Origin: CAJBLF01 sp964430205
GTDB taxonomy: Bacteria; Patescibacteriota; Gracilibacteria; Absconditabacterales; Absconditicoccaceae
NCBI GenBank assembly: GCA_964430205.1
Contig: CAYSER010000016.1
Coordinates: 1 to 21,276 of the forward strand
Direction: 5' to 3'
Length of the DNA stretch: 21,276 nucleotides
Position numbers and translations under genes: made by a program. Positions 1 to 8,705 of the stretch are shown in pieces. Below the pieces are notes generated by a model that saw only the letters and a list, made by a program, of their open reading frames with translations, made no database searches and was not told the DNA's origin. Numbering within the stretch: position 1 is the stretch's first letter; every line of letters starts with the position of its first letter.

Positions 1-1
1 T

Positions 2-124
2 AGCGACTCCCCTATCCATATCGAAAAGCTGATATTTCAGGGATGAGCTTCATGCATTGAGGACCAAGATGTTCATAAGACAGTGTTTAGAATGGTAAAA
101 GGTTTTGAGAGTTTTGAAGGGTAA
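2..124 (+). CDS. possible 3' end of an unknown gene (partial)
   Basis: Frame 2 stays open from the window edge to a TAA at 122-124 if UGA is read as Gly; there is one such codon at 44-46. The 40 residues end in KTVFRMVKGFESFEG. I recognise no family. It would converge on the minus-strand thyA, whose terminator lies about 80 bases further on. The piece is too short to prove coding, so this is a weak call. Confidence 0.3.
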
Positions 125-204
125 AAGTGACCTGTGACGTGGTACCTTGTTAGCCTATAATTTAAGACATATGTGTGTAGCGTTTTGTCGGAAGAAAGCA
201 ATCA

Positions 205-233
205 TAAAAAAATCCCCGGAAATACCCGGGGAT
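205..233 (-). terminator. rho-independent terminator of thyA
   Basis: An 8-bp GC-rich stem (ATCCCCGG/CCGGGGAT, 212-233) with a 6-nt loop is flanked on the plus strand by an A-run at 205-212. On the minus strand that becomes a U-tract right after the hairpin. It starts 5 bases past the thyA stop codon. Confidence 0.85.
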
Positions 234-238
234 CGTTA

Positions 239-1069
239 TTATACAGAGATATCTGCTTTGATACGGGGATGGGGATCGTATCCCTGCAATTCAAAATCCT
301 CATATGCAAAGCTGAAGATATCCTTCACCTCAGGATTGATCTTCATGACAGGCGGCATCTTCGGGTCACGAGTCAGTTGAAGCTTCGCTTGTTCAAGATG
401 GTTGAGATAGAGATGTACGCTACCTCCGGTCCAGATGAACTCCCCAGGCTGAAGGTTGCACACCTGTGCTATCATCATCAGCAGAAGAGCATACGAAGCG
501 ATATTGAAGGGAACGCCCAAAAATGTGTCACAGCTCCGTTGATAGAGCTGTAGGCTCAACCGTCCATCAGTCACGTTGAATTGGAAAAGGCAGTGACATG
601 GCGGTAAAGCCATCTGAGAGAGCTGAGCGACATTCCATGAACAGACGAGATTCTGACGAGAATTGGGATTAGTCTTGATCATGGTCAAAGCTTTCATGAT
701 CTGATCGATATGACCGCCATCATAATCAGGCCAAGAGCGCCACTGATAGCCATACACAGGACCGAGATCCCCGTGTTTATCCGCCCATTCATCCCAGATA
801 CTGACCTTGTTGTCGTTCAGATATTTGATGTTGGTGCCGCCATTAAGGAACCATAGCAATTCGTAGATGATGGATCTCATGTGAAGCTTCTTAGTGGTCA
901 ATAATGGGAAGCCACGACTGAGATCGAATCTCATCTGATATCCGAACGTATCAAGGGTGCCTGTTCCGGTACGATCACCCTTTTTTGTTCCGTCTCTGAG
1001 AATATGCTTCAATAATTTATGATATTCTGCATCAAACGGATTGATTTTTTTCATGTCATGATAATTCAT
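239..1069 (-). CDS. thyA: thymidylate synthase (copy 1, little recoded)
   Basis: Converts dUMP to dTMP using methylene-tetrahydrofolate, in the cytosol. The 276 residues have the classic bacterial layout: the phosphate loop DRTGTGTL near residue 33, IWDEWAD, GDLGPVYGYQW, the catalytic Cys158 in LPPCH, then LGVPFNIASY with the dUMP-selecting Asn, HLYLNH, and the C-terminal GYDPHPRI. The first ATG is used; a second ATG five codons on (MKKINPF) is also possible. Unlike its neighbours it has no in-frame UGA, no CGA, and all its Trp codons are TGG, which suggests recent transfer from a standard-code donor. It does have two CGG codons, at residues 170 and 178. Residue 178 is the invariant Arg of the YQRSCD motif, which strict Trp decoding would change. 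The second thyA lies just upstream on the same strand, about 120 bases away. Confidence 0.95.
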   Translation of the reverse strand: MNYHDMKKINPFDAEYHKLLKHILRDGTKKGDRTGTGTLDTFGYQMRFDLSRGFPLLTTKKLHMRSIIYELLWFLNGGTNIKYLNDNKVSIWDEWADKHGDLGPVYGYQWRSWPDYDGGHIDQIMKALTMIKTNPNSRQNLVCSWNVAQLSQMALPPCHCLFQFNVTDGRLSLQLYQRSCDTFLGVPFNIASYALLLMMIAQVCNLQPGEFIWTGGSVHLYLNHLEQAKLQLTRDPKMPPVMKINPEVKDIFSFAYEDFELQGYDPHPRIKADISV

Positions 1070-1095
1070 AGCGTTTGTTTTTATTAGGTGTTATT

Positions 1096-1123
1096 TTTAT
1101 ATTTTGAGAATATAATATATCAA
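1096..1123 (-). promoter_or_regulatory. candidate promoter of thyA copy 1
   Basis: On the minus strand TTGATA (1118-1123) and TATAAA (1096-1101) are 16 bases apart in a very AT-rich spacer, 27 bases before the thyA start codon. This is a consensus match by eye only; the AT-rich context makes chance matches likely. Confidence 0.35.
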
Positions 1124-1191
1124 AAAAATAAAATAAATCAAGCGATAAAAAATATCCAAGACAAGTAGTACAGGAGCTTTTATCATTCAGA

Positions 1192-2100
1192 TTATACGGC
1201 AATCTCGAATTCGATCTTAGGATGAGGATCATACCCGGTTAGTTCGAAATCCGTATATTTCCAATCGAATATCGATGTGAAATTAGGTATCTCGAGTTTT
1301 GGCAAAGGCTTGGGGTCACGGGAAATCTGCTCTTTTGCTCACGCGACATGATTTTCATAGATATGCACATCGCCGAGCGATCACATCAGTATTCAGGGGA
1401 TCATATTCGCTTCCTTGGCAAGAAGGAGCAAGAGAAGCGCATAGCTTGCGATATTATACGGCAGTCAGAGCATAGTATCCACGGACCGTTGATTCCGGGT
1501 GAGGTTCAATACCTTCTCTCCCTTATGATTCAAGGTGACGATGGCCTGCCGGGAATAGTGACATGGCGGTAGCGCCATCTGATCCAATTCTGCAGGATTC
1601 CAAGCATTGACTATGATCCTTCTGCCTGGAGATCCGAAAGGATCGTGTTTCAACACCGTAATCGCGTTTTTCAATTGATCTATCGATTCCTCCGTAAACA
1701 TTCATGTATCATAATTCTTGACGTATTTTTTGAAATCCCTCCATTGCACACCATAAATCCTTCATAGGTCATTCTCGGCAAACATCCTTGCCTTGCTTTC
1801 TTCGTCATTCCCATAGGCAACTTTCTGAGGATTTGCTCGTTCATCCCGGATATGACAATTCCTGTCATGAAAATCTTTTTTGGAATTGAGGCCTTTGATA
1901 AAGCATTCCAATTCAGCGGCGATAGTCTTCATCCCCATCTTTTTGGTAGTGAGGAGAGGAAACCCATCGGCCATATCATGCCTGATGGACCAACAAGCGA
2001 TAGCATAGGTATCTACGCCTGTCCTGTTTTCTTTTTTTGGTGCGGCGAGGATCTCTCTTACGAGATTCGCATACTGCACATCGATGTGTTCATGTTTCAT
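1192..2100 (-). CDS. thyA2: thymidylate synthase family protein (copy 2, fully recoded)
   Basis: A 302-residue member of the dTMP synthase / dNMP hydroxymethylase family, read with UGA as Gly (for example NDLG-RIYGVQW, TMLGLPYNIASY) and CGA/CGG as Trp. The conserved IWDEW motif is encoded with CGG at residue 85 (1846-1848) and CGA at residue 88 (1837-1839). Catalytic Cys180 lies in LPPCH. The Asn of LPYNIASY, which selects dUMP over dCMP, is kept, so thymidylate or hydroxymethyl-dUMP synthesis fits better than dCMP modification. GDVHIYENH and GYDPHPKI close the fold. It has a longer middle region than copy 1 and is only distantly related to it, so it is not a recent duplication. Odd point: residue 205, the invariant QRS arginine, is CGG. 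Under the standard code it would fall into several fragments and be called a pseudogene. Confidence 0.9.
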
Positions 2101-2229
2101 AGCATCCGAATGTATTAAAATTTGTACGAAATATATGTTTATGTTTTTCAGTATTTTTTTGTTATCAGGAACAGGCTAACAAAATAGGGAGAGATTACAA
2201 TATGATTTCCGAAAATCACCCCCTTCGAC

Positions 2230-2257
2230 TTGAAAGCATGGCAGGTTTTGCTATATT
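2230..2257 (+). promoter_or_regulatory. candidate promoter upstream of ileS
   Basis: TTGAAA (2230-2235) and TATATT (2252-2257) are 16 bases apart in the divergent region between thyA2 and ileS, giving a leader of roughly 75 nt. A second -10-like hexamer, TAGAAT at 2326-2331, lies 7 bases before the ileS start codon and could give a nearly leaderless transcript instead. The leader holds several short TCGTTT-type repeats (about 2286-2325). I see no T-box features. Confidence 0.4.
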
Positions 2258-2338
2258 CACTATTCAATCACAAGACGCAGTTTATTCGTTTTGTCGTTTA
2301 AGCGTTTCATCGTTTTATCGTTAAGTAGAATTACAGGT

Positions 2339-5300
2339 ATGAACCAGAAAGAACTGAATCAGCAGCTCAATGCGTATCGGAAAAAACATAAGATCTTCGA
2401 GCAATCGCTTGATCAGAGATCAGAGAAATTTCAATCCATAACCTATGACGGACCTCCTTTTGCATCAGGGACGCCTCATTTCGGGCATGGTTTGGTCGGG
2501 GCGATGAAAGATGCGATCCTGAGATACAAGACCATGAAAGGATATAAAGTGAATAGGGACCGATGACGAGACTGCCATGGATTGCCGGTTGAAAAAGCGG
2601 TCGAGCAAGCGTTAGGCATCGATGGAAAAAAAGATATAGAGGAAAAGATATGAGTGGAGAGATTTGTCGAAGAATGCAGGAAATACGTCAGCAATACGAG
2701 CGATGAACGAAGGACATTCGGCGATCGGATCGGAAGATGGGCGGATATGGATCACGCCTATTACACGATGAATCTCGATTTCATGGAATCGATAATACGG
2801 GTCATCAAGAATATCTACAATCAGAATCTGCTCTACAAAGGATTCAATGTCCAATGGATGTGCCCGAGCTGTGCGACATCATTGTCTAATGCGGAAGTGA
2901 ATGACGGATACAAGGATAGGCAAGATCCAGCAATTACCATCAAGTTCCCGCTTCAGCGGAATCCTGATCATAAATATTTCAAAGACACAGAGACGCATGA
3001 AGTCACAAAGGATGGATTCTTGGAGGTCGTGGATTGTATCATAAAGCGCGATGGGAAAATCTTTATGAATTATCATATGAAAGGTCAGAAATACGTATGC
3101 CCCGGAGGAAAAGTGGACAAATGAGATACGCTAGAACAGACGATCGAAAAAGAGATCAAGGAAGAGCTTGGAGTTAACGTGACCAAAGCATCGCTGCTCT
3201 GAAGCATAAAGGAGATTATCTATTGAGGACTCATCAATCTCAACATGTTCGAAATAGAGATCGAAGGCGAGCCGAAATTGATGGAGCCGGAGAAATTGCC
3301 TCAGATGGTGCGGGCGGAAATTATCGATTCCGATAACGCACTCGGTTTCGCCGTAAAGATAGAGAATACCATCATCGATGATGCCTTCGAAATCATGAAC
3401 CAATTCTATGACCTCTACCTCTATCATCATAGGATTTTCGAAAAGGTAGCGCCTGAAGCACAAATGAGCATCCTCGCACGGACGACAACACCTCGGACGT
3501 TGCCGAGCAATATGTTTCTAGCAGTAGGCAAACATATCCGTTATGCAACAGTATATGATCCAGGAGCCAAGGAATATTTCGTCCTGGCTGAGAATCTCCT
3601 GAAACAATATTACAGGAAACCTGAAGAATATATATTGGTCAACACCATCCAGGGAGAATCCATGATCGGATTGAAATACGGACCGCTTTTCGAGCATATC
3701 AGCAAGAGCAAGATAGATAAAAAATATAAGGACCAATTCTTCACGATCATCGAATGAGAATTCGTAAGCACGGAAGATGGTACCTGAGTGGTTCATATAG
3801 CACCGGCATTCGGCGTAGAAGATTACAATGCAGTGGCGCAATTCCTGCCAAGGGATGATTCTAAAAATCGGCTCTTCCTTCCGGTGAACGAATATGGAGA
3901 ATTCACGGATGAGGTACCTGAACGAAAAGGTATCAGGGTATATGATGCCAACAAGGAGATCATCCAGTACCTCAAAGAGCAAAAAAGGCTCATCGGACAA
4001 AGATCGTATGAACACTCCTATCCTCACTGCCGGAGATGCGATACACCGTTGATCTCCAAAGCATTGACGAGCCGGTTCATCAAGGAACCTTCATTGACGC
4101 CATTGACGGTACCGCATGCGGAAGAAATAGGATTCGTGCCAGAAAGCGTAAAAAAAAGATTTATCGACGTTCTCAAAACGGCTCCGGATCGGAACCTAGC
4201 AAGGAATAGATATCGAGGATCACCGATCCCTGTATGGGAGAACACCAAAGATCCTGAAGACATCATCGTCTGCGGAACATTGGAAGAGATTTATCAAGCG
4301 ACAAGGACAGGATCCAAGAACATCACCAAGAATATCATCATAAGACACGGAGAGACGGTCTATAATGAGACCCGCACGCATGATAGCTACAGCAAGACAG
4401 AGCTCAATAAGAATGGAATCAAACAAGCTGAGGAGATAAGCAAAAAGCTGAAAGATATCAAGGATGACGATCGGGTCATCATCGTAAGCCCATTGACAAG
4501 ATCATTGCAAACGATACTTCCCTTTATCCAAGAGGTCTTTGCCGATACGATAAAGGATATCGAAGCTAAATATGCAGAGATACAAAGAAACTACCAAAAG
4601 CTACGGGATGAAAAGAAGATCATAGGATACCTCCAAGATCCAAAGGCAGAAAAACTTTTCAAAATAAATGACAGATTGTACGTCGATTTCAGATCAACTG
4701 ATATCATCCTGCCTGAACACCAGGGCAAGATATATCCCGAAGGATTATCGATCAGTAAGCCTACCGATGAAAGATTGAGTCCTGAAGGAGAGTCCATGAA
4801 TGAAGTCATAGCGAGATGCAAAGCGTATACGATCGATATCAATACGAAATTCGCAACCAAGACCGTCATCAGCATCACGCACAAAGACACGGTCACCATC
4901 ATGCATCAGACATTCAAGTATTTCGACTATCTGACGAAAAAATATGAGTACACGCCAAAGAATGGGCAGATCAGCACCCGTTATCGGGATAACGACAGAA
5001 TGATGGAGATGGACCTCCACAAACCGTACGTAGACAATTATCGATTCAAGAAGTGAAAGAACGAATATCGCAGGATCCCTGAAGTGATGGACTGCCGATT
5101 CGAATCATGATCGATGCCGTTTGGCCAGGCAGGATACACGGATACCCATAGCACCAAACCTCTGATCTACCCAGCCGATTTCATCATCGAGGGATTGGAT
5201 CAGACGAGAGGACGATTCAGGGGCATGCACGTCTGCGGCAATGCGGTCATGAAAAAGAATTCGTTCAATAACGTTATCATCAACGGACTCGTCCTTGCGG

Positions 5301-6454
5301 AAGATGGCAAAAAGATGGCAAAAAAATTGAAGAATTATCCAGATCCAGAATATTTATTCTCAAAATATTGAACAGACGCATACAGATTATACCTACTCGC
5401 ATCACCATGAGTCAAAGCTGAGCCGGTGAGATTCAGCGAAAAAGGAGTGGATCAGATTTACAAGGATTTTACGGTCGCCATAATGAATGCGTACAAATTC
5501 TTCGAAACCTACGCGAGTGTAGACAAACGGACTACAGATAATACCTCACTCTACTTCATGAGGCATGGAAAAGCCACAGGATTAGCAAAAGACGACGTAC
5601 TCACCGAAGATGGCGTCCAAGCAATGCAGGAGCAGTGATTCATCGGCAATATCCTAAGGATGGATCCGGATGTGATCTATGTCAGCACAGCGAAAAGAGG
5701 AATGCAGACAGCTGAAAGGATTGCGGACATCATGAAAGCATACAGAAACAAGGATATCATCATCAGTCCTGACGAAAGATTACGATCAGGAGAAACGATG
5801 GACACCATAGGGATATACAAGGATATACTCCAAGGATGAACAGGTAAGAACATCCTTATCATCTCACATGACATCAACTTCAATGAACTTCGGCCAGAGA
5901 TCTACCACGCCAAAGCATCCTTGCAGAAGCTTGAAGCGGTTAAGCTACCGACATACGCCATAGACAATGAATTAGATAAATGGATACTTGCCGAGCTCCA
6001 TAATCTAGGCATCCAAGTCGAACAGGAGATGGAGAAATATTTCCTGGATACCAGTGCAAAGCTCGTATTGGGATTCATAGAGAAACTCAACAACCGGTTC
6101 ATCAGGAGATCAAGAAGAAGATTCCGAGCATCAGGAATGGATCAAGATAAGGATTCGGCATTCCATACGCTCTTCGAGGTCTTACAGAGCTATATGAAAA
6201 TATGTGCTCCATTCGCACCATTTGTCAGCGAGCATATCTATCTCGAGCTCCAGAAATTCACTAAACGCGGCAAAGAAGAGGGCGATTCCCTACATCTAAA
6301 GCATCTACCGCTCTATTCACACAAATATGTCGACACACAGCTCTTGGAAGAAATAAGCATAGTGAGAAGGATAATCTCGCTTGGGCTGTTCATAAGGTCC
6401 AAGAATAAGATGGCAGTAAAACAACCGCTTTCAAAGATGGAAATCAGACTATAG
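2339..6454 (+). CDS. ileS: isoleucyl-tRNA synthetase with Nudix and two histidine-phosphatase insertions
   Basis: Charges tRNA-Ile with isoleucine. At 1371 residues it is about 300 longer than the usual ~1000-1100. The HIGH motif is HFGH (47-50). WGWDCHGLPVE, RIGRWADMDHAYYTM and CPSCATSLSN follow. Editing-domain landmarks are WTTTPWTLPSN (381-391) and VHIAPAFGVEDY. NRYWGSPIPVW, DLHKPYVD (894), DCWFESGSMP (920) and a variant KMSKS loop, KMAKK (992-996), complete the core. The anticodon-binding region shows NNWFIRRSRRRFW. A Nudix domain (about 225-300) interrupts CP1, one histidine phosphatase (about 665-885) interrupts CP2, and a second (about 1070-1190) interrupts the anticodon-binding domain. 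All conserved Trp written CGA/CGG and Gly written UGA fit code 37; there is no frame change over 4.1 kb. The protein stops at TAG soon after VKQPLSKMEI, so the usual C-terminal ~150 residues are missing. The ATG at 2339 was chosen because homology begins there and the sequence upstream is repetitive. Confidence 0.97.
3011..3250 (+). other. Nudix hydrolase domain inserted in IleS CP1
   Basis: Residues 255-279 of IleS read PGGKVDKGD, then KEIKEELGV: the Nudix box G-x5-E-x7-RE-U-x-EE-x-G-U with Asp263 for the first Glu and Lys271 for Arg. The metal-binding glutamates 272, 275 and 276 are present. Gly262 of the box is encoded by UGA (3122-3124). The preceding strands (GFLEVVDCIIKRDGKIFM) fit the Nudix fold. 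Boundaries are approximate; the insert may run to about 3470, where WTTTPW begins. Confidence 0.85.
4325..5000 (+). other. histidine phosphatase domain 1 inserted in IleS CP2
   Basis: Residues 665-885 hold IIIRHGETVYNE with catalytic His670, SPLTRSLQT with Arg721, PEGESMNEVIAR, and ITHKD with the second His848. This is the full active-site set of the phosphoglycerate-mutase-like superfamily. It sits between NRYWGSPIPVW and DLHKPYVD, where ordinary IleS has a short CP2 loop. It is longer than the second copy because of extra helices after Arg721. Confidence 0.85.
5546..5910 (+). other. histidine phosphatase domain 2 inserted in IleS anticodon-binding domain
   Basis: Residues about 1070-1190 read SLYFMRHGKATG with His1076, then STAKRGMQTAERIAD, an ERLWSGETMD acid motif, and ISHD with His1177. 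This is a compact SixA-like phosphatase of about 120 residues placed inside the helical anticodon-binding domain, between FFETYASVDK and the conserved DKWILAELH helix. Confidence 0.85.
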
Positions 6455-6580
6455 GTCGTCGCATGATAAACTGTGTGTAACGGGCATTACGACTCATTAC
6501 ATCACGATATCGTTACGTCCCGCCCACCGGCAAACAGGGAATAATGCTCATTACATTCCAAAGGGATCATTACATTTCAC

Positions 6581-6608
6581 TTGCAAACACCGTATCATTA
6601 TCTATATT
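6581..6608 (+). promoter_or_regulatory. candidate promoter of the small membrane protein gene
   Basis: TTGCAA (6581-6586) and TATATT (6603-6608) are 16 bases apart. A closer -10-like hexamer, CATATT at 6632-6637, ends 6 bases before the start codon. The region before it (6480-6575) has several copies of CATTAC/CATTACAT and no gene. Confidence 0.35.
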
Positions 6609-6643
6609 GTATGCAACCTTTTATACCTTTACATATTCGCGTA

Positions 6644-6958
6644 ATGCCAGCAAAAAAACCTGTCAAAAAAGCTGTTGCTCCTAAAAAGCTAGTCAACACT
6701 GTAGAGACCAAAGCTAAATCTTTCGCTAAGGATTTGGAAAAAGAGGCTAAGGTCATAAAAAATGAAAGCAATGAGATCGGTAGCAAGATCGGAGTACGAC
6801 GGGAAGTATCAAGCACCGAAGAGAAGATCTTCACCATCATCGGTATCATCTTGTTGATTTTCGGAATCTATTACATGAGACAATTTTTGGGAGGTATGCT
6901 TTTGATCGTGTTAGGCCTCTTATTCGTCACAGGATTCTTCTTGAAGAGGAAAAAGTAA
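6644..6958 (+). CDS. small basic membrane protein of unknown function
   Basis: A 104-residue protein. The first ~45 residues are rich in Lys, Ala and Pro (MPAKKPVKKAVAPKK), like a histone-type or nucleic-acid-binding tail, and then acidic-basic helical. The rest is two hydrophobic segments (IFTIIGIILLIFGIYYM and MLLIVLGLLFVTGFF) with a short loop and a KRKK end, so it is probably a hairpin in the membrane with the basic tail in the cytoplasm. Codons CGA CGG just before the first hydrophobic stretch give WW at the membrane interface under code 37, where RR would be read otherwise. The ATG at 6644 is preferred over upstream ATGs because the Lys-rich start is typical and a -10-like hexamer lies 6 bases before it. 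I do not recognise the family. A strong terminator follows. Confidence 0.8.
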   Translation: MPAKKPVKKAVAPKKLVNTVETKAKSFAKDLEKEAKVIKNESNEIGSKIGVRREVSSTEEKIFTIIGIILLIFGIYYMRQFLGGMLLIVLGLLFVTGFFLKRKK

Positions 6959-6984
6959 TATCAAAGCAATCGTAATCATAAAAG

Positions 6985-7009
6985 AGTCCGGACAGCCGGA
7001 CTTTTTTTT
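6985..7009 (+). terminator. rho-independent terminator
   Basis: A perfect 7-bp stem (AGTCCGG/CCGGACT, 4-nt loop, 6985-7002) is followed by eight T residues, 26 bases after the stop of the small membrane protein gene. Confidence 0.9.
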
Positions 7010-7144
7010 ATCGCTTCCACAGAAATCTCTGAGCAATAGTCTTGATAATTATGCCCTTTTCCATAAAAAAATCACGATGCAATGTTCAGGAGTGCAACAC
7101 TCAATTGGCTCATCATTTCAGCATTTTAACATTTCACGACATAT

Positions 7145-8644
7145 ATGACAAAACTTACGCCACGCAGCCAGGATTACAGTGAATGGTACAATCAATTAGC
7201 TCAGGAATTAGCTGAAAATTCAGCAGTTAGATGATGTATGGTGATCAAACCGTACGGATATGCACTACGGGAAAACATCAGGGATATCTTGGATAGGATG
7301 TTCAAGAATACCGGACATGTGAATGCATACTTTCCGATATTCATACCGAAATCTTTCCTAAGCAGAGAGGCTGAGCATGTAGAGCATTTCGCAAAGGAAT
7401 GTGCAGTCGTAACGCATTATAGGTTGATGAATGACCCTAGCGGGAAAGGCATAGTAGTGGATCCTGAAGCGAAACTCGAAGAAGAATTAATCGTCAGACC
7501 GACATCAGAAACGATTATCCGGAATAGCTACAAAGATCGGATTCATTCATATCGCGATCTACCATTGCTCATCAATCAACGAGCAAATGTCGTGAGACGG
7601 GAGATGAGGACAAGATTGTTCCTAAGAAGCTGAGAATTCCTTCGGCAAGAGTGACACACCGCTCATGCCAGTGCAGAGGAAGCAGACACGGAAGCGAGGA
7701 AAATGCTTGATGTCTACAGGGATTTCGCTGAGAACTTCATGGCACTCTCCCCGCTGATAGGATACAAACCAGAACATGACAAATTCGCTTGAGCGGTAGT
7801 CAGCTACGGATTTGAGTCTATTACCCAGGATGGTAAAGCATTGCAGACAGGTACAAGCCACAATCTTGGACAGAATTTTGCGAAAGCCTTCGATGTGAAA
7901 TTCACGAATGAAAAGAATGAGTTAGAATATGTATATGCCACCTCATGGTGAGTATCGACCAGATTGATCTGATGATTGATCATGGCGCATTCAGATGATA
8001 ACGGATTAGTATTGCCACCAGCATTGGCACCTCTCCATGTCGTGATAGTTCCTATCTTCAAGACAAAAGAAGAATTGCAACAGATCAAAGACTACATACA
8101 GCCGCTAGTTGAAAGATTCGAGACAACTAGGCTCAATTTCCCTTCGAAATATTTCAAGGATTCCCTACCGCTCAGACGGAAAATCGATGAAGACAGCAAC
8201 AAATCAGCTGGATGGAAATTCAACGAATACGAGCTCAAGGGCGTACCTATCAGGATTACCGTAGGTGCAAAAGATATCGCAAATGGGACTATAGAAATAT
8301 TCAAAAGAGAGTCTGGCGAAAAATTATCTATAAAGATAGAGGATGTCGACCTCCATATCGATCAATATCTGTATAAGACACAGAACAATCTCTACAAGAA
8401 GAACAAGGCATTCAGAGAAGAACACACATTCGTGGTAAACACCTACGAAGAGTTCAAAGAGAAAATACAGCAAGGATTCGTCTTGGCGCATCGGGATGGA
8501 ACGGTAGAGACAGCCGACAAGATCAAGGAAGAGACAGCAGCGACCGTACGTTCATTGCCTTTTGATCTGGAAGACGAAGAAGGGAAATGCATCCTCACCG
8601 GGAAACCGAGCAAGAGAAGAGTCGTTTTCGCAAAAGCCTATTAA
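7145..8644 (+). CDS. proS: prolyl-tRNA synthetase, archaeal/eukaryal-like type
   Basis: Charges tRNA-Pro with proline. The 499 residues show class II motifs of the short ProS type without the bacterial INS editing domain: VRGCMVIKPYGYALWENI, EAEHVEHFAKECAVVTH, VRPTSETIIWNSYKDW, NQWANVVRWEMRTRLF (motif 2), FLWQEGHTAHA, QTGTSHNLGQNFAKAF and TSWGVSTRLIGGLIM, then the anticodon domain and the C-terminal GKCILTGKPSKRR...FAKAY. Seven conserved Trp positions are CGG or CGA while neighbouring conserved Arg are AGA/AGG/CGC; several conserved Gly are UGA. This makes it the cleanest gene here for proving the code. A small insertion (MNDPSGKGIVVDPEAK) precedes motif 1. The ATG at 7145 gives the expected N-terminus (TPRSQDYSEWYNQL). 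A histidine phosphatase gene follows after 61 bases, likely in the same transcript. Confidence 0.97.
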
Positions 8645-8705
8645 TTATGAAACCCTTCAATCAGCCAAAATGCTAGAGATGATTTTTTATGGATAGAGAA
8701 AAGAC

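Noticed and set aside
239..1069. thyA copy 1 as a pseudogene
   Set aside because: Length, all motifs and terminator are intact; only the CGG codons raise a question, and that concerns decoding rather than damage.
2291..2338. upstream ATG of ileS at 2291
   Set aside because: The added residues come from a repetitive TCGTTT stretch and have no counterpart in IleS; the ATG at 2339 fits better.
2561..2569. UGA as selenocysteine or Trp (mycoplasma code)
   Set aside because: UGA falls at conserved Gly positions (WGWDCHG, LSGGQ, VRGCMV, Walker A) and TGG is used for Trp elsewhere in the same genes; no Sec context is seen.
3518..4027. long open frame on the minus strand inside ileS (and similar ones at 11519-12067 and 13931-14329)
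   Set aside because: They are opposite-strand shadows of well-supported genes, with no recognisable motifs and odd composition.
2339..6454. ileS as a string of frameshifted or nonsense-broken pseudogene fragments
   Set aside because: All fragments are in the same frame, are broken only by TGA, and each TGA sits where homologues have Gly. The same holds in more than ten other genes.
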